Assembly (NCBI GenBank): GCA_002448715.1
Contig: DJZU01000008.1
Coordinates: 1-7,818, forward strand
From: Candidatus Neomicrothrix sp. UBA6944
GTDB taxonomy: Bacteria; Actinomycetota; Acidimicrobiia; Acidimicrobiales; Poriferisodalaceae
Reading direction: 5' to 3'
DNA: 7,818 nt
Part shown: one piece after another, positions 1 to 6,494 of the stretch
How positions within the stretch are numbered: position 1 is the first letter of the stretch
Layout: every line of letters starts with the position of its first letter
Program-made: the position numbers and the translations under genes
Notes under the pieces: generated by a model
Seen by the model: the letters and a program-made list of their open reading frames with translations, nothing else
Database searches by the model: none
What the model was told of the DNA's origin: nothing

Positions 1-78
1 TCCCCTTAGCTCCACTCCGAAATTCCACATGCACGCAACAGGCGCTAGACATCGTTGGCGACCTTCACCATAACTAAA

Positions 79-91
79 AATGGTTCTCATT
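79..91 (-). promoter_or_regulatory. Possible Fur/Zur-type metalloregulator box
   Basis: On the minus strand this reads AATGAGAACCATT, continuing into TTTAG. It has AATG/CATT inverted arms and matches the general AATGAnAAnCATT pattern of Fur-family operators at most positions. It lies about 27 nt upstream of a minus-strand ATG at 52 that opens a frame running off the left edge, which is a sensible place for an operator. Only the outer four bases of each arm pair perfectly, so this could be chance. Confidence 0.25.
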
Positions 92-316
92 CTTATCTAC
101 GTTGGCCTATAGTACGACCGCGACGAGAGGCAGCTACTGGGAAGAAGCTTTTTCGGTTAGACGTCCCCAGTCTGGTTGACCGAGAGCGTGGTAGCCCCCC
201 GGTAGCTGTCTCTCTCCTCGCAATTCGTTTAGACCCAACCCCGAAAGCTTAAATCAGTGGTCTGCCTGCACTCGAGATTCAAGCCTTAGTCAGCTAACCC
301 GGCGAAATAGCGAACG

Positions 317-331
317 ACTCACCGGTTGAGT
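317..331. other. Small hairpin ACTCA-n5-TGAGT
   Basis: There is a perfect 5-bp inverted repeat with a 5-nt CCGGT loop. It sits ten bases before the larger hairpin at 341-368, so the two form a tandem structure downstream of the desaturase stop. Taken alone it is too short to be meaningful; its position beside the second hairpin is the only reason to list it. Confidence 0.25.
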
Positions 332-340
332 GATTAAGCG

Positions 341-371
341 AAGTCCATCAAGTCAAGCACATGGACTTTTT
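341..371 (+). terminator. Hairpin with T-tract, candidate terminator
   Basis: The arms AAGTCCAT (341-348) and ATGGACTT (361-368) are perfect reverse complements, with a 12-nt loop. The 3' arm runs into TTT, giving five T's in a row at 367-371 on the + strand. This has the form of an intrinsic terminator for + transcription, but no clear + gene lies upstream. The hairpin also lies about 30 nt beyond the stop codon of the minus-strand desaturase. It may therefore serve that gene without a U-tail, as is common in Actinobacteria. Its stem is AT-rich, so its strength is uncertain. Confidence 0.45.
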
Positions 372-398
372 CGAGGTCCGAAATTTGTCGCTAATGGC

Positions 399-1142
399 TC
401 ACACCAGAGACTTGCGTGATTCAAGCTTCCTTATTTTGGCGAAGCCACAACGTTCAGCGATCTTAATGAGCCACCAGGCGGCGTCGAAGTCAAACCATTT
501 TGCGCCGAATCGGGCCGATGTGGGAAGGCCGTGATGATTGTTGTGATAGCCCTCTCCAGAAGTTAGCGCCGCCAGCCAATGCATGTTCGTTGCACTGTTG
601 GCGTAGGGACGCCGACCGAAAGTATGACCCATGGCGTTGATCGCGCCGGAGAGCAATACGTAGGTAACTACATGGAACCCGAAAGCTAGAGGACCCTGCC
701 ACCACCCCAACCAAAGCGAGAGCAAAACCGTTGAGATAAGCAACCCGAGTGGACCTTTGTCGAACATCAGCCGATCCCACTTGTCTGGAGCAAGGTCCTT
801 CCCCCACTTCTGAACCGTTACTGGATCGTTCGCTGCCCGTCGATACAGCCAGAAATTACTTAGCTGAACCTTTACCCAACCAAGTTGAGCGGGTGAATGC
901 GGGTCGGACTCTTCATCGGTAAAGGCGTGGTGCTTTCGGTGCACCGCAGCCCACTCTCGGGCTTTCACACCAGTGGTCAGCCATAAGAAGAACCTCAAAA
1001 AGAACGCTACGCCAGGATTGAAACGAACTGCTTTGTGCGCAAGGGAGCGATGAAGGTAGGCAGAGGTGGTCAGGGTCGAAACCTGGGTTACGGCGAAGCC
1101 AACGAGTAGTGGGGTAATGATCTGCACGGCAATCAACGGCAA
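399..1142 (-). CDS. Membrane fatty acyl desaturase (acyl-CoA Delta9-type)
   Basis: This is an integral-membrane, di-iron fatty acid desaturase that introduces a cis double bond into acyl chains using O2 and an electron donor. The three diagnostic histidine boxes are all present: HRSLAH (H31, H36), HRKHH (H68, H71, H72) and HNNHH (H200, H203, H204). The NAMGH motif (H173), the extra ligand seen in stearoyl-CoA desaturase-like enzymes, is also there. Hydrophobic stretches lie at about 5-25, 46-58, 133-149 and 152-170. At 247 residues it is shorter than most actinobacterial DesC proteins: the first His box lies only 31 residues in, so part of the usual N-terminal membrane segment is missing. The start is TTG at 1142. 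The frame stays open upstream to 1190 without any ATG, GTG or TTG, and a GTG five codons in is the alternative; neither has a clear ribosome binding site. It is divergent from the crotonase gene. Chain position and acyl carrier (CoA or lipid) cannot be told from sequence. Confidence 0.93.
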   Translation of the reverse strand: MPLIAVQIITPLLVGFAVTQVSTLTTSAYLHRSLAHKAVRFNPGVAFFLRFFLWLTTGVKAREWAAVHRKHHAFTDEESDPHSPAQLGWVKVQLSNFWLYRRAANDPVTVQKWGKDLAPDKWDRLMFDKGPLGLLISTVLLSLWLGWWQGPLAFGFHVVTYVLLSGAINAMGHTFGRRPYANSATNMHWLAALTSGEGYHNNHHGLPTSARFGAKWFDFDAAWWLIKIAERCGFAKIRKLESRKSLV

Positions 1143-1231
1143 AACTAGCCGACGAACAGCCCGAGCAGAACAGTTACGGCTTCTTCTAAGTCAGGTCTTT
1201 TCTTTTAGCCGAATTCTGAAAGACTGATGAG

Positions 1232-2056
1232 ATGACCCACGACGCCGAAGTTACGGTCGAGCATCAGAATCAGGTTGCGATCGTTCGCCTGAACCGTCCA
1301 GACCAACTCAACGCTTGGAACAACAAGATCTCAGCGGGTCTAGACACCGCTCTACAAAAAGTCGCAGAAGACCGAACGGTTCGATCAGTCATCATCACTG
1401 GCAGCGGTCGAGCTTTCTGCGCTGGCGCTGACCTTTCAGGCGGTGGCGATACCTTCGACCCCAATAGAACCCGCGACCCCAACGATAGGAGTGAGGAACG
1501 CACCCCTCAGTTTTTGCCAATCGACGTAGCTAAACCAGTAATAGCTGCCATCAACGGCCCAGCTGTCGGCGTGGGAGCAACGTACCCCCTGTTGTGCGAT
1601 ATTCGGATTGCCTCAAAGAGTGCGCGTATTGGCTTCGTGTTCAACCGCATAGGAATGCTCCCCGAACTCGGCTCGCATTCTCTCTTGCCTCGCATCGTAG
1701 GATTTTCCAACGCCGCACAGTTGCTGATGGGTGGGGAGATAATTGATGCGAACACCGCACTAGCTATGGGTCTCGTTTCAAAGGTTTACCCCAATGACGA
1801 TCTTCTAGACCAGGCGATTGCCCTTGCCGAACAACTGTCAGTCGCTGCGCCAGTTTCAGTCGCAGCCACCAAACAGTTGCTCTGGCAAGGACTATCACTC
1901 AGCTGGGAGGAAATGCACCATAAAGAGAGCCCGGTCTTCAACTGGGTTGCCCAGCAGCCCGACTCCGTTGAAGGAGTCACTGCTTTTCTTGAAAAGCGGG
2001 CCGCTAACTGGAGCATGGACCCATCTCAAGATTTACCCAAGGAGTTATTTGATTGA
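1232..2056 (+). CDS. Crotonase-family enoyl-CoA hydratase/isomerase
   Basis: This is a cytosolic crotonase-superfamily enzyme acting on acyl-CoA thioesters, probably in fatty acid or organic acid breakdown. Seen in the sequence: the opening HQNQVAIVRLNRPDQLNAW, the first oxyanion-hole segment GSGRAFCAGADLSG (57-70), the second one NGPAVGVGA (108-116), and RIGMLPELGSHSLLPRIVG (139-157). At 274 residues the length is normal. In classical enoyl-CoA hydratase two glutamates activate water. The first lies in GGGCEL, and here that stretch is GVGATY, with Thr in place of Glu. The second also seems absent. E145 in PELG instead falls where Delta3-Delta2-enoyl-CoA isomerases and PaaG-like enzymes keep their single catalytic acid (PEG/PDG). 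I therefore favour an isomerase-type reaction over hydration; this is inference from motif alignment by eye. The start is ATG at 1232, with a weak GAAAG upstream. The VOC gene follows one base after its stop. Confidence 0.92.
   Translation: MTHDAEVTVEHQNQVAIVRLNRPDQLNAWNNKISAGLDTALQKVAEDRTVRSVIITGSGRAFCAGADLSGGGDTFDPNRTRDPNDRSEERTPQFLPIDVAKPVIAAINGPAVGVGATYPLLCDIRIASKSARIGFVFNRIGMLPELGSHSLLPRIVGFSNAAQLLMGGEIIDANTALAMGLVSKVYPNDDLLDQAIALAEQLSVAAPVSVAATKQLLWQGLSLSWEEMHHKESPVFNWVAQQPDSVEGVTAFLEKRAANWSMDPSQDLPKELFD
2039..2044 (+). promoter_or_regulatory. Ribosome binding site AAGGAG of the VOC gene
   Basis: A strong Shine-Dalgarno AAGGAG lies inside the end of the crotonase gene. It is 4 nt before an in-frame TTG at 2049 and 13 nt before the ATG at 2058. 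Neither spacing is ideal, so the exact VOC start is uncertain by three codons. The TTG start would overlap the crotonase gene by 8 nt. Confidence 0.6.
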
Positions 2057-2057
2057 T

Positions 2058-2678
2058 ATGGCCGGATTCGATCACTTTGCAGTCGCATGTCAAGACCTAG
2101 AAGAAGGCGTACGTTACGTGGAGTCGTTGACCGGTGTGCGGGCAGCCCCTGGCGGACCTCACCCTGGAATAGGAACTCACAATGCTTTGCTCTCGTTGGG
2201 ATCTGAGGTCTATTTGGAAATCATCGCTGCAGACCCCAAACAAGACGAGCCTGCGTCGCCGAGACCGTTCGGTATCGACGATCATCCTGGTCCCCGTCTA
2301 GCCGCGTTCGCTATTCACCCTGGAGCTGAAGAAACTATCGACTCTGTGGCAGACACCATTCGAAGCCATGGAACCGACCCTGGGCCCGTTATGTCTATGA
2401 GCAGAGTGAAGCCTGATGGGGAGGAAATTAGTTGGCGGTTGACGAGAGCTAACAGGATAGGCCTCGTACCTTTTGTCATTGATTGGGGCTCTACACCAAA
2501 CCCAGCAACCGTAACCCCTGGAGGATGTTCCTTGGTGGCGGTGGAAGGCAGCGATCCTGATCCAAGCGGCATCCGAGCCTTACATCAAGAACTTGGTCTC
2601 AGCGCCACTATCTCTGACGGACCAACGGCTATTCGGATTGTCTTGGAAACACCGAACGGAACTGTTTCTTTGTCTTAG
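2058..2678 (+). CDS. VOC / glyoxalase-like domain protein
   Basis: The 206-residue protein belongs to the vicinal oxygen chelate superfamily and resembles the Glyoxalase_3-like group. Seen: FDHFAVACQDLEEGVRYVE (4-22), LTGVRAAPGGPHPGIGTHNA (24-43) and LGSEVYLEIIAADP (47-60), then a second-half motif VPFVIDWG (137-144). H6, H41 and E54 are candidate metal ligands, which supports a metal-dependent enzyme rather than a resistance-type binding protein. The substrate is unknown. The frame is open further upstream (to 1818), but that part is antiparallel shadow of the crotonase gene; the domain begins right at the ATG. It follows the crotonase stop by one base, so the two are almost certainly cotranscribed and may act on related acyl substrates. 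Its stop interlocks with that of the convergent methyltransferase. Confidence 0.85.
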   Translation: MAGFDHFAVACQDLEEGVRYVESLTGVRAAPGGPHPGIGTHNALLSLGSEVYLEIIAADPKQDEPASPRPFGIDDHPGPRLAAFAIHPGAEETIDSVADTIRSHGTDPGPVMSMSRVKPDGEEISWRLTRANRIGLVPFVIDWGSTPNPATVTPGGCSLVAVEGSDPDPSGIRALHQELGLSATISDGPTAIRIVLETPNGTVSLS

Positions 2679-3430
2679 TTCTCGGATCCCTCGCTGGGGA
2701 TGCCTTCATCGACCCATGGGTGATGTTTCTTTGGTCGCTCAGCAACCATGGCAATGGAGTTACGTTGCTTTGGAAGTAGCCACGTCACCCCTCTAAGCAC
2801 TATCTCCGCGGGTTTCAAAAGCAATTTTCTAAAGTTCCAACCTCGAAGATCAGCGGTCTCGTAGGGCATGTTGAGCCCGTAATGGAATTGAAAGCCATGC
2901 TCGCCAGAAGGGTCACAGGATCGAATTGTTTTCTTAAATTCTCGTTCGGTCCATCGATAGATGTGATTGGGGATAGGACCATTCTCCAACCCTCCAGATA
3001 CACCTCCTTGAGCAGCCACAGCCTCCAACTCATATTGAGAGCTCAGTCGAAGCTGAACTGATGCGCGCATCAACAAAGAGTCTCTCGCTTCGACCGCGAT
3101 CACACCTTTAGAGCACACTCGGTACATTTCAGTTAGGGCGCGATGCGGTGAAGTGCAGTGATGTAAGCCATCAACGACGACCACCCACTCAAACGACTTG
3201 GGCGCATAGCTGAGATGTTGAGCATCTTCGCGAGCCCATCGAAACGGTTCCAAATGCTCCGCTGCCTCTACCGAATCGAGGTTAGTGATTGTGACGTTGG
3301 TAAAGCTGAGCGTTTGAAACAGTTCACGTTCAGCCCTCCCTCCCGCGACCACCAACAACTTATGTGTGGTTTGCAGACAGCCCTGGTCGAGGAGTTTTCT
3401 AAATACCTTGCTCACAAACTGATCGCGCAC
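2675..3430 (-). CDS. Class I SAM-dependent methyltransferase
   Basis: This is a 251-residue Rossmann-fold methyltransferase of the Methyltransf_11 type, transferring a methyl group from S-adenosylmethionine to an unknown acceptor. Seen: the SAM-binding motif LLVVAGGRAER (25-35), an acidic residue after strand two in NLDS (D52), EDAQHLSYAPKSFEWVVVVD (68-87) with D69 near adenine, and GLHHCTSPHRALTEMYRV (88-105). A C-terminal stretch with IPNHIYRWTEREFKKTI (153-169) looks like a family-specific cap; I recall it from bacterial methyltransferases near surface-polysaccharide genes, but no such genes are present here. The start is GTG at 3430. The frame is closed upstream by a stop at 3464-3466 with no other start codon between, and a second GTG occurs at codon 6. 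No good ribosome binding site was seen. The stop overlaps the VOC stop by 4 nt, tail to tail. Confidence 0.87.
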   Translation of the reverse strand: MRDQFVSKVFRKLLDQGCLQTTHKLLVVAGGRAERELFQTLSFTNVTITNLDSVEAAEHLEPFRWAREDAQHLSYAPKSFEWVVVVDGLHHCTSPHRALTEMYRVCSKGVIAVEARDSLLMRASVQLRLSSQYELEAVAAQGGVSGGLENGPIPNHIYRWTEREFKKTIRSCDPSGEHGFQFHYGLNMPYETADLRGWNFRKLLLKPAEIVLRGVTWLLPKQRNSIAMVAERPKKHHPWVDEGIPSEGSEN

Positions 3431-3491
3431 TAGCGAGACGCTACACCCACGGCTTTCTATCGCCTAGGGGTACACATATCGGGCGGGGTTA

Positions 3492-3502
3492 AGAGTTACT
3501 CT
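3492..3502. promoter_or_regulatory. Palindrome AGAGT-T-ACTCT, possible operator
   Basis: This is a perfect 11-bp palindrome in the 106-nt divergent region between the methyltransferase and the lipoprotein gene, about 35 nt before the lipoprotein start. Position and symmetry fit an operator, but a palindrome this short is easily found by chance. I could not place convincing -35/-10 pairs for either gene in this interval. Confidence 0.25.
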
Positions 3503-3536
3503 CGGCAATTAATAAGTCGTTCGTATTGAGAGCACT

Positions 3537-4637
3537 GTGCCTTCCCTTTCCACTCGAGTCATTCACCCCATTTGCGTAATCGCGTTGTTCCTCAGTGCAT
3601 GCAGCGGTGCGGGTACCAGTCTTCTGTCACGCCCTCCAACTTCATCCACAACTTCGATCGTTGCGCCAGCCACAACTACTCCCCCAGCACCGACAACAAC
3701 TACCACCACCTCAACGACTACAACCACCGAAGTTCCGTCGGTTCCCGTCGCACAGTTCACCGGAGAGGAAGTGAATCAGCCCTTGTCGCGACCTGCGTTC
3801 TTGGTGAAGATCGATAATCATCATTTGGCGAGACCGCAGTGGGGTATCAATCAGGCCGATGTTGTTTTTGAGGAGTTAGTGGAAGGAAACATCACTCGTT
3901 TCGCCGCGATATTTCACAGTCGAAATGTGACAGATATCGGGCCGGTGCGCTCGGCGCGAACAGGCGATTTTCATTTGCTTTCCAACCTCAACACTCCGTT
4001 ATTTGGAAATTCCGGTGGGAATCCAACTGTGATGCGTCTCCTTAACGACCAAGACATGATTCTTATAGGCGACACCAACGTCGGTCGGGCAGCGTATAGA
4101 CGCAGCGACGAGCGTTCAGCGCCGCACAATCTGCTGACAGGGACCGGGGAAATATACGCAGCGGCGGATGGTCGCGGGGGCACGCCACCTCAGATGTTCT
4201 CCTACAGAGACGACAACGAGCCTTTACCCCCGTCCGCCCAACCGGTGGAAGTAATCGAAATCGACTATGGCGGCTACCAAATCACCTACCGCTGGGACGA
4301 TATTTTTCAAGGGTGGGCTCGAACGCAGCAAGACAGCATCCACGTTGACTACGACGGAGTTCAGATTGCTCCCGAAAACGTGATAGTTCAATTCGTCAAA
4401 TACGGCCAAAGTGTCGCTTACGCGGGCTCACCGGAAGTCAAAGTTGTCGGCAGAGGAGAAGCTTGGATTCTAACCAAAGGTCACCTTATTGAGGCCACTT
4501 GGAATCGACCCACGCCAGTCGACATCACCGAATTCAGAGACGCCGATGGGGCAACGGTAAAGCTGACAACTGGCCGCACTTGGGTAGCTTTACCTCGAGC
4601 TGGTACCGCTTCGATCATCAACGACAAAGAAGAATAA
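3537..4637 (+). CDS. DUF3048 (YerB-like) lipoprotein
   Basis: This is a 366-residue secreted lipoprotein of the DUF3048 family (YerB in Bacillus), whose biochemical role is not established. The signal peptide has a short basic start, a hydrophobic core VIALFL, and the lipobox LSAC with the lipidated Cys at 22. Next comes a linker of about 45 residues (24-70), very rich in Thr, Pro and Ser, with runs of Thr at 53-64. The folded part begins near 73. Family signatures are FLVKIDNHHLARPQWGINQA (88-107), FEELVEGNITRFAAIFHS (111-128) and DIGPVRSARTGDFHLL (133-148), then HNLL (197-200). The C-terminal subdomain (about 235-357) has VIVQFVKYG and GRGEAWILTKGHLIEATWNR (306-324, split by eye). The start is GTG at 3537, preceded by GAGAG at 3528-3532 with a 4-nt spacer. 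The protein should be anchored outside the membrane, with the linker spanning the wall. It converges on the SCO6745-type gene with only 8 nt between the stops. Confidence 0.92.
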   Translation: MPSLSTRVIHPICVIALFLSACSGAGTSLLSRPPTSSTTSIVAPATTTPPAPTTTTTTSTTTTTEVPSVPVAQFTGEEVNQPLSRPAFLVKIDNHHLARPQWGINQADVVFEELVEGNITRFAAIFHSRNVTDIGPVRSARTGDFHLLSNLNTPLFGNSGGNPTVMRLLNDQDMILIGDTNVGRAAYRRSDERSAPHNLLTGTGEIYAAADGRGGTPPQMFSYRDDNEPLPPSAQPVEVIEIDYGGYQITYRWDDIFQGWARTQQDSIHVDYDGVQIAPENVIVQFVKYGQSVAYAGSPEVKVVGRGEAWILTKGHLIEATWNRPTPVDITEFRDADGATVKLTTGRTWVALPRAGTASIINDKEE

Positions 4638-4645
4638 CCAACTAG

Positions 4646-5506
4646 TCATTTCGAGTCACGGTCGCCGTTGTAGATTTCGCGCCAGTCCAGTTGATCGTCT
4701 TTGGGTAAGTGTTGGTTGAGTGTGTTCATGACTTCAGCTAGTTCGACACATTTGTCTTCGCCTAGCTGCTCCCAGTGTCGACCGTCAAAGGTATCCGTGA
4801 GTGCTTCAACGCGACTGCGCCCCTCATAGCATTCCGACGTTGCTTGGTCAGCAGCGTCGAGCCATCCCCTTTCTCGTAATAGTTTTTTTGCCTCCTGAAC
4901 CGCTTCGTCCGACCAGCCAGCTTCATGTTGGATCCAGTCGGCTGGCGCCTCATCAACGGCTACTTGGGTAATTACCGATTGCGGTCCATCTAGTTCTTCT
5001 GTCGCGAGCGCCAGCAAATGTGAGCCGCTTCTATGTTCGCGTAGCACCGTGCATGCATGCCATAGAGCTAAATGAGGTTCATCCGGCCAAGGTAACGAGT
5101 TCCAACCTGAATAAAGGGTTCGACCTGTTCCGGGGGTTGCGGCAATTGCCTGTTGTGTTAATTCAACGGCACTGAAGACTTCTTGAGAATCCACTATTGA
5201 GCCAAGTTCGCGTCGCAGGGCTTGGTCCATGCCTCGATAACGAGCAGTAAGAATCTCCTTAGGCGTCGCAAAGGACCAGGCATCTGGGATAGCCCGACGA
5301 ATTCGATGTGGCGAATAATAAAAAAATAGGGAGTAAACGGTCTCAGGGCTTACAGCGCCGAGGGGTGCGACTCGAGTAGCGAAGTAGTTCATCCAGAATC
5401 CCTTCAAACCCACTCGAGTGCCCTCTTCTCGAACCTCGGGTGCCCAGTAACACAGTTGGTGATAGCGCTCTACTGCCTCCCACATTTGACGCGCGACCGA
5501 GGTCAT
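4646..5506 (-). CDS. SCO6745-family protein (predicted winged-helix)
   Basis: This 286-residue protein resembles the actinobacterial SCO6745 family, whose function is unknown. Family-like segments: CYWAPEV (19-25), GLKGFWMNYFATRVAPLG (33-50), PDAWSFATP (74-82), LPWPDEPHLALWHACTVLRE (138-157) and HRSGSHLLAL (158-167). The last part (about 195-245) has GWSDEAVQEAKKLLRERGWL, followed by a helix-rich stretch, which looks like a MarR-type winged helix. No signal peptide or membrane segment is seen. The ATG overlaps the LLM oxidoreductase stop by 4 nt (ATGA), which implies translational coupling. The repeated pairing of this family with F420-dependent oxidoreductases in Actinobacteria is from memory, and suggests a shared process. 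An acidic and charged tail after 245 is less conserved. Confidence is high that it is a real gene, and moderate on any role in regulation. Confidence 0.82.
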   Translation of the reverse strand: MTSVARQMWEAVERYHQLCYWAPEVREEGTRVGLKGFWMNYFATRVAPLGAVSPETVYSLFFYYSPHRIRRAIPDAWSFATPKEILTARYRGMDQALRRELGSIVDSQEVFSAVELTQQAIAATPGTGRTLYSGWNSLPWPDEPHLALWHACTVLREHRSGSHLLALATEELDGPQSVITQVAVDEAPADWIQHEAGWSDEAVQEAKKLLRERGWLDAADQATSECYEGRSRVEALTDTFDGRHWEQLGEDKCVELAEVMNTLNQHLPKDDQLDWREIYNGDRDSK

Positions 5507-6393
5507 GACTGTCGATCTAACACTTCGGAAGCCAACTGTTCGAGCTCATGACTCCAATCTGCGGGTGCTTCAACTGGTCGAAGTAAGAATTTGGAGTAGC
5601 CAGCTTCGATCCAAGCGTCAATGGTTTCATTGAGTGAGGTGGCTGAGGTGGGTATTAACTTTTCGGGATCAACATCTGGCCTTCGTTGCATCAGAGACTC
5701 GCGAGCAGTTGAAGAAAGCGGACCACGGCTATAGGAGAGATTGACTCCAAAGTGCTCCTGGTCCACTGTCCGGTTGAACTCCTGAGCAGCGTCTTGGACC
5801 GCTAGCTTCTTTTCGGCTCCTTCTTGAGGGGTTGATAATCCTGGAATGTATCCATCGCCTAGACGTCCGACTCGCCTAAGGGCACTTGGAATCGCTCCTC
5901 CAAACCACAACTCCAAGGGGTTCTGAACTGGCAGTGGGTCAATAGCAGCGTCCACTAATTCAAAATGTTCCCCGGAGTGCGTGACGGTCTCTCCTGCCCA
6001 TAGACGTCTCAGCAAGGGCACCATTTCATCCATCATCGCCCCTCTTACTGAACGCTCTACTCCCTGAGCCGCTACTTCGTCGTCGTCCGGTAAACCCAGT
6101 ACCGCAATGAGTAAGAGCCTTCCGTTAGAGAGTCTGTCCAGTTGAGCTAATTCTCTTGCGAGTCGAACGGGAGCCCTTCCGGGAAGAATCAAGTGGCTTC
6201 CAATTTTGAGTCGCTCGGTAAGGGCCGCAACATGCGAAAGCGCTACTAACGGGTCAAATGAGCCCGTAAGCATCGTCTCTGGTAGCCAGATGGAATCAAA
6301 GTCGAGTCGTTCAAGGTCCGCGCATAACTGAATGAAATCTTCGATCGGGAGGTCGTTTGATCCGCGACATGTGAATCCGAATCGGACTTTCAT
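5503..6393 (-). CDS. LLM-class F420-dependent oxidoreductase
   Basis: This 296-residue (beta/alpha)8 luciferase-like monooxygenase family protein probably uses coenzyme F420 for hydride transfer to an unknown substrate. Seen: the N-terminal strand KVRFGFTCRG, the family segment LERLDFDSIWLPETML (27-42), FDPLVALSHVAALTERLKIG (46-65), then ARELAQLDRLSNGRL (79-93), the signature that follows the cofactor pocket. AIDPLPVQNPLELWFGG (150-166) is the typical phosphate-side strand, and GYIPGL (181-186) follows. The sequence resembles the MSMEG_3544-type F420 subgroup; this is from recall and not verified. Length is normal. The ATG at 6393 has a good ribosome binding site, GGTGGAG, 5 nt upstream. The gene overlaps the small ORF before it and the SCO6745-type gene after it, each by ATGA, so it is the middle of a coupled set. 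F420 use itself cannot be proved from sequence; FMN-dependent relatives exist. Confidence 0.88.
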   Translation of the reverse strand: MKVRFGFTCRGSNDLPIEDFIQLCADLERLDFDSIWLPETMLTGSFDPLVALSHVAALTERLKIGSHLILPGRAPVRLARELAQLDRLSNGRLLLIAVLGLPDDDEVAAQGVERSVRGAMMDEMVPLLRRLWAGETVTHSGEHFELVDAAIDPLPVQNPLELWFGGAIPSALRRVGRLGDGYIPGLSTPQEGAEKKLAVQDAAQEFNRTVDQEHFGVNLSYSRGPLSSTARESLMQRRPDVDPEKLIPTSATSLNETIDAWIEAGYSKFLLRPVEAPADWSHELEQLASEVLDRQS

Positions 6394-6494
6394 TTGATCT
6401 CCACCAAAGCGTTGATAGCAGTTTCAAACATCGTAGCCAGTGTCGTTCTGAGCTTTGTAGCCGACTGTAGCGTCCGGCCGTTTACGAACTTCAC
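6390..6494 (-). CDS. Small ORF, 34 residues, between rsfS and the LLM gene
   Basis: I do not recognise this gene. It starts with GTG at 6494, inside the rsfS stop (GTGA, 4-nt overlap), and ends with TGA at 6392-6390, inside the start of the LLM gene (ATGA, 4-nt overlap). It thus fills the apparent 97-nt gap exactly, with no stop in frame. The product begins MKFVNGRTLQSA and ends FETAINALVEIK. Residues 11-34 would form one mildly amphipathic helix with a basic first half (K14, R16) and a more acidic and hydrophobic end. There is no membrane segment, Cys or obvious domain. Its last codons carry the ribosome binding site GGTGGAG of the LLM gene, so its translation could gate the next gene as a coupling leader. 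It may be a leader of this kind, a small partner protein, or chance. The double overlap is the main reason to call it. Confidence 0.45.
   Translation of the reverse strand: MKFVNGRTLQSATKLRTTLATMFETAINALVEIK
6399..6405 (-). promoter_or_regulatory. Ribosome binding site GGTGGAG of the LLM gene
   Basis: On the minus strand GGTGGAG lies 5 nt before the ATG at 6393. It is among the better Shine-Dalgarno matches in the window and settles the LLM start. It falls within the coding sequence of the 34-codon ORF. Confidence 0.65.

Larger units (their letters stand above)
1..398. other. Left-edge region without a convincing gene
   Basis: I see no supportable gene here. The one longer open frame (TTG at 55 to 252, + strand) has no ribosome binding site, an atypical Arg/Pro-rich composition and no recognisable motif, so I do not call it. 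A short minus-strand frame opens with ATG at 52-50 and runs off the left edge (17 codons, Cys-containing start MSSACC). It has GAAGG about 9 nt before the ATG, and could be the beginning of a gene lying outside the window, but 17 codons are too few to judge. The visible structure is a Fur/Zur-like box near 79-91 and two hairpins at 317-331 and 341-368. No tRNA, tmRNA, RNase P or SRP RNA signature was found. Confidence 0.6.

Noticed and set aside
55..252. 65-codon + strand frame with TTG start
   Set aside because: It has no ribosome binding site, an odd Arg/Pro-rich composition and no motif; it is likely a random open frame.
1818..2057. N-terminal extension of the VOC frame
   Set aside because: It overlaps the crotonase gene in another frame, and the VOC domain starts at the ATG at 2058.
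2686..2701. ATCCC-n6-GGGAT hairpin near the VOC/methyltransferase junction
   Set aside because: The stem is only 5 bp, no T-tract follows, and it lies within the methyltransferase coding sequence.
3680..3735. ACA/ACC-rich low-complexity tract as a possible tandem repeat
   Set aside because: It encodes the Thr-rich linker of the lipoprotein, which is usual for such wall-spanning linkers, and has no fixed repeat unit.
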